This document shows, piece after piece, positions 8,679-17,031 of a stretch of 64,000 nucleotides of DNA (position 1 is its first letter; every line of letters begins with the position of its first letter). The stretch covers positions 186,001 through 250,000 of the forward strand of contig JBMYRH010000003.1 in the NCBI GenBank assembly GCA_049602155.1. The letters run 5' to 3'. The notes under the pieces are model-generated. The model saw nothing but the letters and a program-made list of their open reading frames with translations. It had not been told where the DNA came from and did no database searches. The position numbers and the translations under genes are program-made. This DNA comes from JBMYRH01 sp049602155 (lineage in GTDB: Bacteria > Myxococcota_A > UBA9042 > PHBI01 > JBMYRH01).

Positions 8679-9503
8679 ATGAGCGAGAACTCAGAAGAGA
8701 GCGGAACGCGCTCACCCGAGGAAGAGAAGGCGCACCTTGAGGCGCTCTTCAAAGCCTGGGATTCAAAGAAAGGCGACGGCCTGGTGCTCGACGCCGATGA
8801 GGCTGCTGAGATGGCCGCAGCGCGTAAGGCTTGGGGCCTCGATCCGTCGCGGGTGTGGCGGACGATCGCCCTGTTGATGGTCGGCCTATGTGTGTGGGTC
8901 ATGACGCTGATCTGGGCTGACGTCACCTATTGGGCTCAGGGGGACGCCTCGCTCACCGATGTCGGGAACGTCGGTGACATGTGGGCGGACGGCGCGAAGG
9001 CGCTCAACGCCCCCTCCAACCGCTACGTGACCATGGAGGGGCTCTTCGTGACCTCGGAGAGCGAAGGCGAGCGTGACACCGCCAAGGTGGGGGAGCGCGA
9101 AGTGGTCAGCCGCTTCTTCTTCTGCCCGCTCTACGACATCGCTGTGCGGACACAGCAGCCTTTCCCGGACAAGCCGATCCGCCAGCAATGGAGCCTCGAG
9201 ATCGATGGCCGCTTCGCCTCGCTTCTTGAGGAACGTAAGGCGTTCCCTGTCGACTTGGCCGTCACGGTCGGCGTCAAAGGGCGGTTGATGCGCGCCACGG
9301 ACGTCCCGTATTGGCACAGCGATCCGCTGATCTATTACCAGCAGGTCACTGGCATCTCTGCGCGCGAAATGTGGCTGATGATCGATGGCTCCAAACCCAG
9401 CGATCATCAGTCGAGCGCCATCTTCTTCGGAGTCGCGCTCCTCATCGCCTTGGGCGGCGCCACTTACGTCGGTCGAAGCTGGCTCCAAGCGCGCGCCGCC
9501 TGA
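8679..9503 (+). CDS. Membrane protein of unknown function (274 aa)
   Basis: I do not recognise the family. The chosen ATG at 8679 follows a strong AGGAGG; an in-frame start 18 codons upstream would overlap the promoter and add an implausible Arg-rich tail. Residues 1-57 are charged and acidic, with a Glu-rich segment. One membrane span lies at about 58-83, an extracytoplasmic domain of about 160 residues follows (with Arg-Phe-Phe-Phe-Cys-Pro in it), and a second span lies at about 247-268 before a short basic tail. The topology suggests both termini are cytoplasmic. It is transcribed divergently from the sigma-54 activator. A role in the envelope is likely, but nothing more specific is supported. 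Confidence 0.75.
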   Translation: MSENSEESGTRSPEEEKAHLEALFKAWDSKKGDGLVLDADEAAEMAAARKAWGLDPSRVWRTIALLMVGLCVWVMTLIWADVTYWAQGDASLTDVGNVGDMWADGAKALNAPSNRYVTMEGLFVTSESEGERDTAKVGEREVVSRFFFCPLYDIAVRTQQPFPDKPIRQQWSLEIDGRFASLLEERKAFPVDLAVTVGVKGRLMRATDVPYWHSDPLIYYQQVTGISAREMWLMIDGSKPSDHQSSAIFFGVALLIALGGATYVGRSWLQARAA

Positions 9504-9648
9504 TCAGCCGGGATCATCAGGTCACACAGCCCCCCGCGGGCGACCGCCGAGAACCACGAGAACGTCGCAATATCATAAGGATAGGTGAAACCATGTGTTC
9601 TAAAAGAGCAATCTGTCAACGGAGCGTGGCTCAACCGACGTAAACCTC
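9504..9648 (+). other. Intergenic segment with a possible leader-peptide ORF
   Basis: This is the first part of a 424-base gap before rsfS. It contains a 16-codon ORF, ATG at 9593 to TAA at 9641 (product begins MCSKRAICQ), preceded by AAGGATAGGTG as a plausible ribosome-binding site. No other gene is evident. The short ORF may be chance. Confidence 0.25.
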
Positions 9649-9870
9649 GCTGATTCTGGAGGCGACGGGACCTTTCACTGCCGGCTTCGATTGCGGTGAG
9701 TCCCAAGCGGACGTACCGTGGATCACACGGAAGCCCATGTGACGAACGATTATTCGACCATCCGAAGATCTGCGCTCGTGGTGTACCCAAGATCTCCACG
9801 AGGGGATCGGGTCACCACACGAGGACAGAGGAACACCCTCTGGAGATTCGGACTCGACGTCGAGCGTTTG
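9649..9870 (+). ncRNA. Structured leader with partial tmRNA (ssrA) resemblance
   Basis: The segment at 9649-9670 matches the remembered 5' end of E. coli tmRNA at 20 of 22 positions (GCTGATTCTGGA, two mismatches, then CGACGGGA). Further on, CCCAAG (9702-9707) and CCG.GG (9716-9721) occur in the tmRNA order, then GAGGA..(9)..TTCGGAC near 9820-9852. Hairpins are visible: GGGAC/GTCCC (9667-9671 with 9700-9704) enclosing CACTGC/GCGGTG, CCGTG/CACGG (9716-9730), and an extended CTCGTG...CACGAG stem (9774-9822). Against this, the invariant TTCGAC of the D-loop region reads GGCGAC, no stop ends a tag-like frame, and no T-arm plus CCA end is found. It could be a decayed ssrA copy, a divergent RNA, or an rsfS leader. 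Confidence 0.3.
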
Positions 9871-9927
9871 GGTGTGTATTGCCCTCGCAGGAACAGAGCC
9901 TCGTAGAGAGGCAGGAGAAACCTACGT

Positions 9928-10362
9928 TTGGAAAGCGCAGCAGCCGAAAAGTCATCTCGACCCACAGAACTCCCTCCTCTGGACACCCAACCTCTCGCAG
10001 AGCGCATCGCTGAGATCGCTTGGGATAAAAAAGCGCTCGGGCTGCGTGCTCTCCGCGTCCTTGAGCTGGTGAACTACACCGACTGGTTCATCGTCATGAG
10101 CGCGCGCTCAGACCGTCACGCCTCTGCGCTGCGCGAGCATATTGAGGACACGCTTCGGGTCGAGGACGGTCGACGACCGATGACGACCGAGGGGACGGAG
10201 CGTAATCAGTGGATCGTCATCGACTACGGCGACGTCGTCGTTCACATCTTCTACGAGCCCGTGCGCGCGTTTTACGAGCTAGAGAGGCTGTGGAGCGAGG
10301 CCCCTGAGCTTGAGTTAACCCCTCCCGTAGAGGGGCCCCAAGCGACTGGGCTCCTCGGGTGA
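9928..10362 (+). CDS. rsfS: Ribosome silencing factor RsfS (Iojap/DUF143)
   Basis: RsfS binds ribosomal protein uL14 and blocks subunit joining when growth slows. The 144-residue protein has the family core: LRVLELVNYTDWFIVMSARSDRH, then W-I-V-I-D-Y-G-D-V-V-V-H-I-F and the closing FYELERLW. The start is TTG at 9928, about ten bases after AGGAG. A small stem-loop (GCCTC/GAGGC, 9898-9912) sits directly before that ribosome-binding site. The last bases overlap rlmH (GTGA), so the two are translationally coupled, an arrangement seen in many bacteria. Confidence 0.95.
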   Translation: MESAAAEKSSRPTELPPLDTQPLAERIAEIAWDKKALGLRALRVLELVNYTDWFIVMSARSDRHASALREHIEDTLRVEDGRRPMTTEGTERNQWIVIDYGDVVVHIFYEPVRAFYELERLWSEAPELELTPPVEGPQATGLLG

Positions 10363-10835
10363 TCCTTCGGCTGGTCCACCCAGCCCGGTCTCTCAGCGGC
10401 CCGCTCGACACGGCTGCGCGCGACTATCAGAAGCGCATCTCACGACACCTCCGCGTCGATGAGCACTTCGTCAAGCCAGCGCGTATCAAGAGCGAAGACG
10501 CGGCGTCGGTGCGAGGAGCCATCCTCCAGGAGGGAGAGCGCATCCTCGCGACCGTCGGCCCGCGTGACATCTTGGTCGCCCTTGAGGTGACAGGCGCGAG
10601 CGAATCTTCTGAGGCGCTGGCCAAGCGCATGGATGGCTGGATGAACTCCGGCGCCCGCGCCATCGTCTTCGCGCTCGGCGGCCCATGGGGGCTCTCTGAT
10701 GCCGTCCGAGAGCGTGCGCGAATCAGCCTCTCACTCGGTCCACTGACGCTGCCTCACGAACTCGCGCGCGTCGTGCTTTGGGAGCAGCTCTATCGCGCGG
10801 GGACGATCCTGCGGGGGGAGCCGTACCATAAGTGA
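10359..10835 (+). CDS. rlmH: 23S rRNA pseudouridine-1915 N3-methyltransferase RlmH
   Basis: RlmH is a small SPOUT-class methyltransferase that modifies pseudouridine 1915 in helix 69 of 23S rRNA on assembled ribosomes. The 158-residue length is normal. The knotted SAM-binding region is seen as FALGGPWGLSDAVRERA, followed by LTLPHELARVVLWEQLYRA and the canonical C-terminal end GEPYHK. The GTG start overlaps the rsfS stop. The gene ends eight bases from the end of the convergent patatin gene. Confidence 0.96.
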   Translation: MILRLVHPARSLSGPLDTAARDYQKRISRHLRVDEHFVKPARIKSEDAASVRGAILQEGERILATVGPRDILVALEVTGASESSEALAKRMDGWMNSGARAIVFALGGPWGLSDAVRERARISLSLGPLTLPHELARVVLWEQLYRAGTILRGEPYHK

Positions 10836-10843
10836 GGCCGCCT

Positions 10844-12028
10844 TCAGGGCTCCTGAAGTGCCTTGAGCTCGTCCGCATAGTCGGCAGCATCGGCGCGACC
10901 GAGCGCGACAAGCTCGCTCGCGAAGCCGCCATCAAAGAGCAAGTAGCTGGCTGCATCAGCGGCTCGCTGACTGTCGCTGGTGAGGAGCGTCTTGAGGGGG
11001 CCGCTGAAGCGTGACCGGAGGCGGCCTGGATCCTTCAAGACGTCCGCGGCGAGGACGCCGACGTCAGCGCTGGGTTGAATCGTGGCGTACTGAACCGGCT
11101 GGTAGGGGCGTCGCCCTATCTCCCGCAGACCATCCTGCAAGCGCGCTTCGAAGCCCTCTCCATACGCCCGGCGGCCAGCCTCGAGGACGTCGTTGAGGCG
11201 GTCCATGCGGTCCAAGTCCCACTGCAGACGGTCGAGGAAGAGGCTATTAAAGAGCTTACCCACGAGCTGACCCAACCCGGGGAATTCCCCGGGAGTTTCA
11301 GGCGCTTCGTGGGGCCCTGCTGTGCTCAAGACCAGCAGACGCTCGGCGCCGAGGCGCAGCGCTGGGCTGATCGGGGTGTTCTGGCGAATGCCACCGTCGG
11401 TGTACCAGTACTCTCCGATCTGAAGGGGCGCGAAGACCAGCGGGATCGCGGTGGAGGCCAAGACGTGCTCGGGGCGAATCGGCCCTGCCTTTGCGACGAG
11501 GGACGGGTCGTGGGGCCATCTCGGGTGTGGGATTATCGGTGAGTGCTCGACAAAGAGGTGGGTGCGGCCGCTCCCGATCTCCGTGGTCGCGACGGCGACC
11601 CCATCGAGGCGACCGTCAGCGATCTGCCGTGAGATCCCTCCCCAGCGCACCTCAGTTCGAATCAAGTCAGCCAGTGCTGAGCCGTGAAAGAGGCCCACTG
11701 GAGGGCTCGTGCCATAACCCGCCCAACGCATCCCGGAGGACCACATCATGTTCATCGCGTGGCGCCTCGAGAAGCGCAGGACGCGATCGACTTGAAGGCC
11801 CCGCCAGACCTTCAATAGGTCCCTCGTGGACTCTGGGGTCAGCCCTCGACTCGCGATGAAGGCCCCGTTCACGGCGCCCACCGAGGCGCCCGTGACGACT
11901 CGGATCGATGCCAAGACCTCGGGCGCGTAGTCCGCCAACCAGGTGAGCACGCCGACCTCGTAGGCGCCGCGGGCCCCCCCACCGGATAAGACGAGCCCGA
12001 CCCGCGGGCGCTTGGCTGTCACCGACAT
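10844..12028 (-). CDS. Patatin-like phospholipase
   Basis: Patatin-family enzymes are Ser-Asp dyad lipid acyl hydrolases. The oxyanion-hole loop SGGGARGAYEVGVL is near the N-terminus, the nucleophile elbow GASVGAVNGAF follows about 35 residues later, and the catalytic Asp lies in Y-T-D-G-G-I-R-Q-N-T-P. No signal peptide is seen, so it probably acts in the cytoplasm or at the inner membrane. I chose the ATG at 12028 because the protein family begins shortly before the GGGARG loop; an ATG at 12040 and a GTG at 12070 are in frame. It is divergent from the antiporter gene. Substrate unknown. Confidence 0.88.
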   Translation of the reverse strand: MSVTAKRPRVGLVLSGGGARGAYEVGVLTWLADYAPEVLASIRVVTGASVGAVNGAFIASRGLTPESTRDLLKVWRGLQVDRVLRFSRRHAMNMMWSSGMRWAGYGTSPPVGLFHGSALADLIRTEVRWGGISRQIADGRLDGVAVATTEIGSGRTHLFVEHSPIIPHPRWPHDPSLVAKAGPIRPEHVLASTAIPLVFAPLQIGEYWYTDGGIRQNTPISPALRLGAERLLVLSTAGPHEAPETPGEFPGLGQLVGKLFNSLFLDRLQWDLDRMDRLNDVLEAGRRAYGEGFEARLQDGLREIGRRPYQPVQYATIQPSADVGVLAADVLKDPGRLRSRFSGPLKTLLTSDSQRAADAASYLLFDGGFASELVALGRADAADYADELKALQEP

Positions 12029-12074
12029 GCCGTCAATCATGCCTTCGGGGAGTGAGGAGAGACAACCCACGAGT

Positions 12075-12103
12075 TTTACAGTCTGGCCGAGCGCGTGTAG
12101 AAC
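12075..12103 (+). promoter_or_regulatory. Promoter of the antiporter gene
   Basis: TTTACA (12075-12080) and TAGAAC (12098-12103) are spaced by 17 bases, upstream of an AAGGAGGT ribosome-binding site and the GTG start at 12131. Confidence 0.4.
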
Positions 12104-12130
12104 CGTTGCAGTCTGTCAGAAGGAGGTCGC

Positions 12131-13543
12131 GTGGAACCCAGCACCCTTGAACTGATTGCGACGACGCTCTTCGGATGCGCCATCCTTCATACGTTCAGCG
12201 TGAAACGCTTCGAGCACGTCGCTCATCGCTACCCGAATGGCTCGATCGGCGAGAACTTCTTCCACGTCCTCGCTGAGGTCGAAGTTGTCTTCGGCTTCTG
12301 GGCCGGCGTCCTCATCCTCGCAATGTACTTCCACCTTGGTGGTGGGGAGGCCATCGCCTACCTCGAAGGCCTCCTCGCAGCGGTCACTACTGACGCCGGC
12401 ACGACCTTTGAGATCCTCAAACCGTTCACAGAGGTGCCAGAGACGCATAACCGCTTCAGTATTAACTACACCGAGCCGGCCTTTGTCTTCGCCATCATGG
12501 CCATGGCCGCCACCCGACCGGTGCTCCAAGCCGCCACGAACGTGATTGGCGCCCTCGCTCGCGTCCTGCCGCTCAACGACGCAGTCTCTTTCTTCGTCAT
12601 GGCGCTCGTCGTCGGTCCACTCCTCGGGAGCTTCATCACTGAGCCGGCCGCTATGACCGTCACCGCCCTCATCTTGAAGGAGCGCTTCTACGACCGTGGC
12701 ATGTCCGAGCGGTTCATGTACGCCACCATTGGCTGCCTCTTCGTCAACGTCTCTATCGGCGGGACGCTCACCCACTTCGCTGCGCCGCCAGTACTCATGG
12801 TCGCTGGGAAATGGGACTGGGGCACGATGCACATGCTGATGAACTTCGGTTGGAAGTCGGCCATCGCCGTGCTCATCAACGCCGCGGTGCTGACTTGGTT
12901 CTTCCGCGGTGAACTGATCGAGAACTCCAAGCGAGACGATTATGTGGATGGGGAGGGTGACACGCGATCGCCTGCTCCAATGTGGCTCATCGTCCTGCAC
13001 CTCTTCTTCATGGCGCTCGTCGTCGTCAACGCCCACCACATGATTGTCTTTTTGGGCATCTTCCTCTTCTTCCTCGGCGTCGTCGCCGTCACTACCGAGC
13101 ATCAGAGCCCACTGCAGCTCAAAGAGGCGCTCCTCGTCGGCTTCTTCTTGGGCGGCCTAGTGACCCTCGGCGCTCTACAACGTTGGTGGCTCCAACCCCT
13201 GCTCGGGAGCGTCACCGATGTCCCTCTCTTCATCGGCGCAACGGGGCTCACAGCCATTACAGACAACGCCGCGCTGACCTTCCTAGGTTCCCAGGTCCCT
13301 AGTTGTGTAGAGGCAGCAAAAGGGATCGCATGTATCACTGAGTCGGCCAAGTACGCGTTGGTCGCAGGCGCAGTGGCTGGTGGCGGCCTGACGGTCATCG
13401 CCAACGCCCCGAACCCAGCGGGCTACGGCATCCTCAAGACAAGCTTCCCCGACAACGCGATCAGCCCGCTTGGGCTCCTCGTTGCAGCCCTCCCGCCGAC
13501 AGCGGTCGCGATGGTCTGCCTTTGGTTTTTACCCAGCCTCTGA
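12131..13543 (+). CDS. Putative Na+/H+ antiporter (Na_H_antiport_3 family)
   Basis: A 470-residue polytopic protein with about ten to twelve hydrophobic segments. The region EPAAMTVTALILKERF, the following FVNVSIGGTLTHFAAPPVLM and the late TDNAALTFLGSQVP are characteristic of the putative Na+/H+ antiporter family PF07399, distantly like NhaD and arsenite permeases. In known relatives it would exchange Na+ for H+ at the inner membrane; transport has seldom been tested. The start is GTG behind a near-perfect AAGGAGGT. A promoter precedes it. It appears to be a single-gene unit. Family assignment is good; substrate is uncertain. Confidence 0.85.
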   Translation: MEPSTLELIATTLFGCAILHTFSVKRFEHVAHRYPNGSIGENFFHVLAEVEVVFGFWAGVLILAMYFHLGGGEAIAYLEGLLAAVTTDAGTTFEILKPFTEVPETHNRFSINYTEPAFVFAIMAMAATRPVLQAATNVIGALARVLPLNDAVSFFVMALVVGPLLGSFITEPAAMTVTALILKERFYDRGMSERFMYATIGCLFVNVSIGGTLTHFAAPPVLMVAGKWDWGTMHMLMNFGWKSAIAVLINAAVLTWFFRGELIENSKRDDYVDGEGDTRSPAPMWLIVLHLFFMALVVVNAHHMIVFLGIFLFFLGVVAVTTEHQSPLQLKEALLVGFFLGGLVTLGALQRWWLQPLLGSVTDVPLFIGATGLTAITDNAALTFLGSQVPSCVEAAKGIACITESAKYALVAGAVAGGGLTVIANAPNPAGYGILKTSFPDNAISPLGLLVAALPPTAVAMVCLWFLPSL

Positions 13544-13917
13544 GGCCCCTTCTTGAGGGCTCCAGACACTCGCGTCGCTGCGGCGTATGGCGCGAGAGGC
13601 GGGGCAGCTTCACCACCGACAGGCAGAGGCCATCTCCCGCGCGTCGGAGCGTCGAGGACACGTGCAAAATCGACGTGCTATGGCGTCGGCAATGCCTCCA
13701 CCACGTCTCCCGGTCGATCAGGCTCACCGGCGCGACAAACACACCTCAAGCCGTCACTGCCGCGAGGCAGCTGATGACGCATATTGCAGCTGTCGCAATG
13801 GCCCCGCCGCGCCGTTCACGCCGGGGATATCGACAACGTCCGCCGATACGCAAGGCCCGATGAAGAGATCGGTCAACCGCTCTATCACCCCATCAACACC
13901 AGGCGAGCACCTGCCCT
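13544..13917. other. Convergent intergenic region, no gene supported
   Basis: These 374 bases separate the ends of the antiporter gene and a reverse-strand PEGA gene. Frames on both strands are Arg- and Ser-rich and look like chance. I see no convincing terminator with a T run, no RNA gene and no repeat. Confidence 0.5.
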
Positions 13918-14982
13918 TTAGAAGCGGAGAGTCGCTTGACCGTACGCGCCACCAGGGACGGGCGCGAGGCGGAAGGCCGTCGGCTCTTCGGAGTCCCCCA
14001 AGGTGTCGAGCATCACCAGTACGAGCCCTGCGATCCCGGCCGCAGCCCCTACGCCGTACATCACACCGCTGAGGGTGTTGTAGAGCTCAAGGTTGGTCTC
14101 CATTCTGTTCCACTCGCTCTCCGTGACGCTCCCTTGCTCAGTCGCAAGCGCAGACATATCGGACTGCTGCATCGCACCCATCACCGTCATGACGACACCA
14201 CCGATGATGACAGCGCCACCGGTGGCGACCAGCGCCCATCCAGGGGTCTGGAGGCTGCCCGCCTCCTCGGTGACCACGACAGCCGCCGAGACCGCGGGGG
14301 TCGACGCGACCCGAGCTGCGACCATAGGGGCCGGCTCCGGTGGCGGTGGCGGGACCACGATCTCAGTCATCGTCACCGCCAAGGGCTTCAATTTGCCCAC
14401 CTCGATATCGACGGTCTTCAAGCTGGGCTCATAGCCCCGTCGCTCCACCCGGATCTCGTAGGTCGCTGGCTTGAGGAAGAGCCCAAACGGCGTGCGTGCG
14501 TTGGCGTCCACGCCGGCGCGCTCGCCGTTGACGAAGATGGCCCCCTTCGCAGGGGTCGAGGAGATCGTCAGGTAGCCGTGGGTCAGGTTCAGCTTCCGTT
14601 GCAGCTCATCCACCGCATCCGAGACGACCTCTCGACGCTCGCGCCATTTCGGAGGTAGCAGCTTCTCTGCGCCCTCTGAGGCGTCCAAGAACCGGCGATA
14701 ATATTCGATGGCATTCGCGCCTTGGTTCAACTTCTCGGACGCCAATGAGGCCCCCAGAAGCAGCTGCCAGGTCTCGAGCTGGTCGGTCTCGGGCGCCTCC
14801 AGCCCAGAGCGGAAGGTCTCTAGCGCCACAGTGAACTTACCACCTCGGAGCTGCCCTTTGCCCGCCTCATAGGCTTTCGCAGCCTGGCTCTTCGCGGTCT
14901 TGGCGGAGGCGACGGAACTCAGCGACAGGCTCACTGCGAGGGCGAGGATAAGGCGTAATGCAGGTCTAATCGAGGAGGACAT
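13918..14982 (-). CDS. Secreted TPR-like/PEGA-domain protein (354 aa)
   Basis: The protein has an N-terminal signal peptide (cleavage probably after SSVASA), a helical TPR-like region (residues about 28-120), and a PEGA domain at about 137-210 (TISSTPAKGAIFVNGERAG). A PPPPPEP linker follows, then two membrane or strongly hydrophobic segments near 250-320, and a short tail ending PGGAYGQATLRF. PEGA domains are extracytoplasmic beta modules common in myxobacteria. It overlaps the kinase gene upstream by 17 bases, so it is co-translated with it and likely acts in the same pathway. Two other proteins here (46876 and 55399 starts) share the layout and tail. Function unknown. Confidence 0.82.
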   Translation of the reverse strand: MSSSIRPALRLILALAVSLSLSSVASAKTAKSQAAKAYEAGKGQLRGGKFTVALETFRSGLEAPETDQLETWQLLLGASLASEKLNQGANAIEYYRRFLDASEGAEKLLPPKWRERREVVSDAVDELQRKLNLTHGYLTISSTPAKGAIFVNGERAGVDANARTPFGLFLKPATYEIRVERRGYEPSLKTVDIEVGKLKPLAVTMTEIVVPPPPPEPAPMVAARVASTPAVSAAVVVTEEAGSLQTPGWALVATGGAVIIGGVVMTVMGAMQQSDMSALATEQGSVTESEWNRMETNLELYNTLSGVMYGVGAAAGIAGLVLVMLDTLGDSEEPTAFRLAPVPGGAYGQATLRF

Positions 14983-16765
14983 CGATTCGTTTCTTGGGCT
15001 TTGGCTTGGGCTTGGGCTTGGGCTTGGGCGCAGGCTTAGGGGCCGCGACGGGCGTGGACACCTTCTTAATCTCTTTGACAGTCTTGGGCGCCGCGATGCG
15101 GGGCTTCGCCCACGACCGCTTCTTGCGATCGGCGCGCGTAGACTTCCGCTTCATGTTGGTCTCAAGGACGCGCCCTTTGTCTAGGGTCACGTCAAAGATA
15201 TGAGGCTGAAACCCGGCCTTAGACAAGGTCAACTGAACCTCTTCATCGCTCTTCGGCAGCCGGATGACCATCGGCGTCACGCCGTGAATGGTGTCTCCTT
15301 GCTGAACCACTGCGCCTTCAGGATCAGAGCTGACGCTGACGACCACCATCTCGACCTTCGGAGCGTTTGTCACGGTCGCAGGGGCCGCCTTGGCCACTGG
15401 CGCTGGGGTCGGGACCTTCGCCTTCTCCGCGGGCGCAGGGGCTGCCGCCTCGACCGGCTCCTCAGGCACGACCTCGGAGGGGACCGCTTGCGCTGCCTTG
15501 TCCGGCGTCTCTGCGCTCTCCGGCCCGGGCGTCACAGGATCCTGCAAGAGCACAGCAGCTCCGACAGCGGCCACGGTCAGCGCCGCTAAGCCCAACATCA
15601 GGCCCGCCTTGGACTGCTTCTGCACAACCGGCGCAGACTCCTCCAGCGGACGCTCCAAGGCTGCGTTCGTCGCCATCGGGTGCGCATCACCTGTCGGCCG
15701 CCTGACCACCAAGTCGGTGTCACTCTTCCCGAGGTTTTTTTCGTTTATCGACCGCAGTTCCATCGTGTCCGTCGAGACACTGGACTCTGTCAGGAAACCT
15801 TTACCCTCACTGATGTTGATGAGCTGATGTCGCAGCGCACCCGCGTCTTGCGGGCGCTGGAGCGGCTTCTTGGCCAGGCACCGCGCCACCAGCGCCGAGA
15901 GCCCGGTCGGAAGCTCTTGGTTCTCAAGCACCCTGTCGAGCGCAGGAGGGACCGTGTCGAGGTGATGGCGCATCACCTTGAAGGCCGTGTCCGCCGTGAA
16001 AGGGTGATAGCCCGCGAACATCTCAAAGAGCACCAAGCCGAGCGCGTAAACGTCGGCCGCGGGGGTCACGTCCTCACCAAGCAGCGCCTCAGGGGCCACA
16101 TAGGCTGGCGTCCCGGCGACCGTGCCTGTGCGGGTCAGGGTCTCAACGTCCTGCACGCTCTTGGCACGAGCGATGCCGAAGTCGAGCACCTTCACGAACT
16201 CATCAGCCTCGTCGGTCTCGGCGAGGAAGATGTTGTCTGGCTTGAGGTCGCGGTGAACGATGTTGCGTCGATGGGCCTCGGCCAAGGACTCGCAGGCCTC
16301 GGAGATGATCCGCAAGCCATCAGGGATGCTCGTCTTGCCCACCGCGAGCATGCGCTCTTTGAGCGAACGTCCGGCCAGGTACTCCATCACAATGAAGGGC
16401 AGCCCAGCGTCGGTCTCCCCGTAATCGTAGAGCGTCACGGTGTGCGGGTTCGTCAACTGACTTGTCGCTTTGGCTTCAAGCAGGAACCGCTGCGTGGCGG
16501 TCTTCTTGAGCAGCGCCTCGCGGTGCAGAATCTTCACGGCGACGTTGCGATCCACAGAGAGCTGCCTGGCGCGGTAAACGCGCCCCATGCCGCCTGCGCC
16601 GATCAGCGCCTCGATCTTGAAGCGCCCCAAGAGCGTCTGGCCCAGGAAGTTGTCCTCGACCACGTCCAACATCAGCTCGCCGCCGTCATCCGGACATACG
16701 TCTGGACCCTCTGCATCGTAGATCGTGTCGCAGATTGGACACCGCTTGACGTGGGCAGAAGCCAC
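14966..16765 (-). CDS. Membrane Ser/Thr protein kinase with zinc-ribbon-like N-terminus and PEGA domain
   Basis: Hanks-type kinase of 599 residues. Cysteines C9, C12 and C24 form a degenerate zinc-ribbon-like start. The kinase domain shows the Gly loop GAGGMGRVY (57-64), Lys78 in VAVK, HRDLKPDN (171-178), DFG (195-197) and VAPE (223-226), so it should be active. An acidic and Ala/Pro-rich juxtamembrane region, one membrane span near 386-407 and an extracytoplasmic PEGA domain at about 473-540 follow. The tail is Lys-Pro rich (repeated KPKP), possibly for cell-wall binding. It is the first gene of a two-gene operon and has a good TTGACA promoter. It probably senses the envelope and signals inward; substrate unknown. 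Confidence 0.93.
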   Translation of the reverse strand: MASAHVKRCPICDTIYDAEGPDVCPDDGGELMLDVVEDNFLGQTLLGRFKIEALIGAGGMGRVYRARQLSVDRNVAVKILHREALLKKTATQRFLLEAKATSQLTNPHTVTLYDYGETDAGLPFIVMEYLAGRSLKERMLAVGKTSIPDGLRIISEACESLAEAHRRNIVHRDLKPDNIFLAETDEADEFVKVLDFGIARAKSVQDVETLTRTGTVAGTPAYVAPEALLGEDVTPAADVYALGLVLFEMFAGYHPFTADTAFKVMRHHLDTVPPALDRVLENQELPTGLSALVARCLAKKPLQRPQDAGALRHQLINISEGKGFLTESSVSTDTMELRSINEKNLGKSDTDLVVRRPTGDAHPMATNAALERPLEESAPVVQKQSKAGLMLGLAALTVAAVGAAVLLQDPVTPGPESAETPDKAAQAVPSEVVPEEPVEAAAPAPAEKAKVPTPAPVAKAAPATVTNAPKVEMVVVSVSSDPEGAVVQQGDTIHGVTPMVIRLPKSDEEVQLTLSKAGFQPHIFDVTLDKGRVLETNMKRKSTRADRKKRSWAKPRIAAPKTVKEIKKVSTPVAAPKPAPKPKPKPKPKPKKRIDVLLD

Positions 16766-16814
16766 CGGTCCTCGCTTGGGCGGAAGAGGCGACGAAAGTG
16801 TCGCCTAGGGGTCC

Positions 16815-16844
16815 AAGGTAGGCGCCCAACCGAAGGCCTGTCAA
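16815..16844 (-). promoter_or_regulatory. Promoter of the PEGA kinase operon
   Basis: On the minus strand a perfect TTGACA (16839-16844) is followed after 18 bases by TACCTT (16815-16820), giving a leader of about 40 bases before the ATG at 16765. Confidence 0.5.
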
Positions 16845-16996
16845 CGAACCTAGCTCGGACCGCGCGGGTCGCGCGCGCGCGACGAGGCTGGTCGATGGCC
16901 TCCCTCGCGAGGGCCTGAAGGCCCCGATAATGGGGGACAGAGCTGACTCAAATCGAGGGGATCCCGACGAAGTAACGCGCCGCGATGATGAGGCGC

Positions 16997-17025
16997 TTGG
17001 AGGGCAGTCACGACTCGACTAGACT
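16997..17025 (+). promoter_or_regulatory. Leaderless-type promoter of the 1359-aa lipoprotein gene
   Basis: TTGGAG (16997-17002), 17 bases, TAGACT (17020-17025), six bases, then the ATG at 17032. Transcription would begin at or next to the A of the start codon. No ribosome-binding site is present. Confidence 0.6.
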
Positions 17026-17031
17026 GCCGCC

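Noticed and set aside
9774..9822. 6S RNA, RNase P RNA or SRP RNA
   Set aside because: The long hairpin prompted a check, but the conserved core sequences I know for these RNAs were not found.
12116..13102. 328-residue reverse-strand frame
   Set aside because: Antisense to the antiporter; extreme Glu/Asp/His content typical of the complement of a hydrophobic membrane protein.
13461..13742. 93-residue reverse-strand frame between antiporter and PEGA gene
   Set aside because: Overlaps the antiporter end, Arg-rich, no ribosome-binding site or family.
15680..16918. 412-residue plus-strand frame
   Set aside because: Antisense to the kinase domain, whose catalytic motifs are intact on the other strand.
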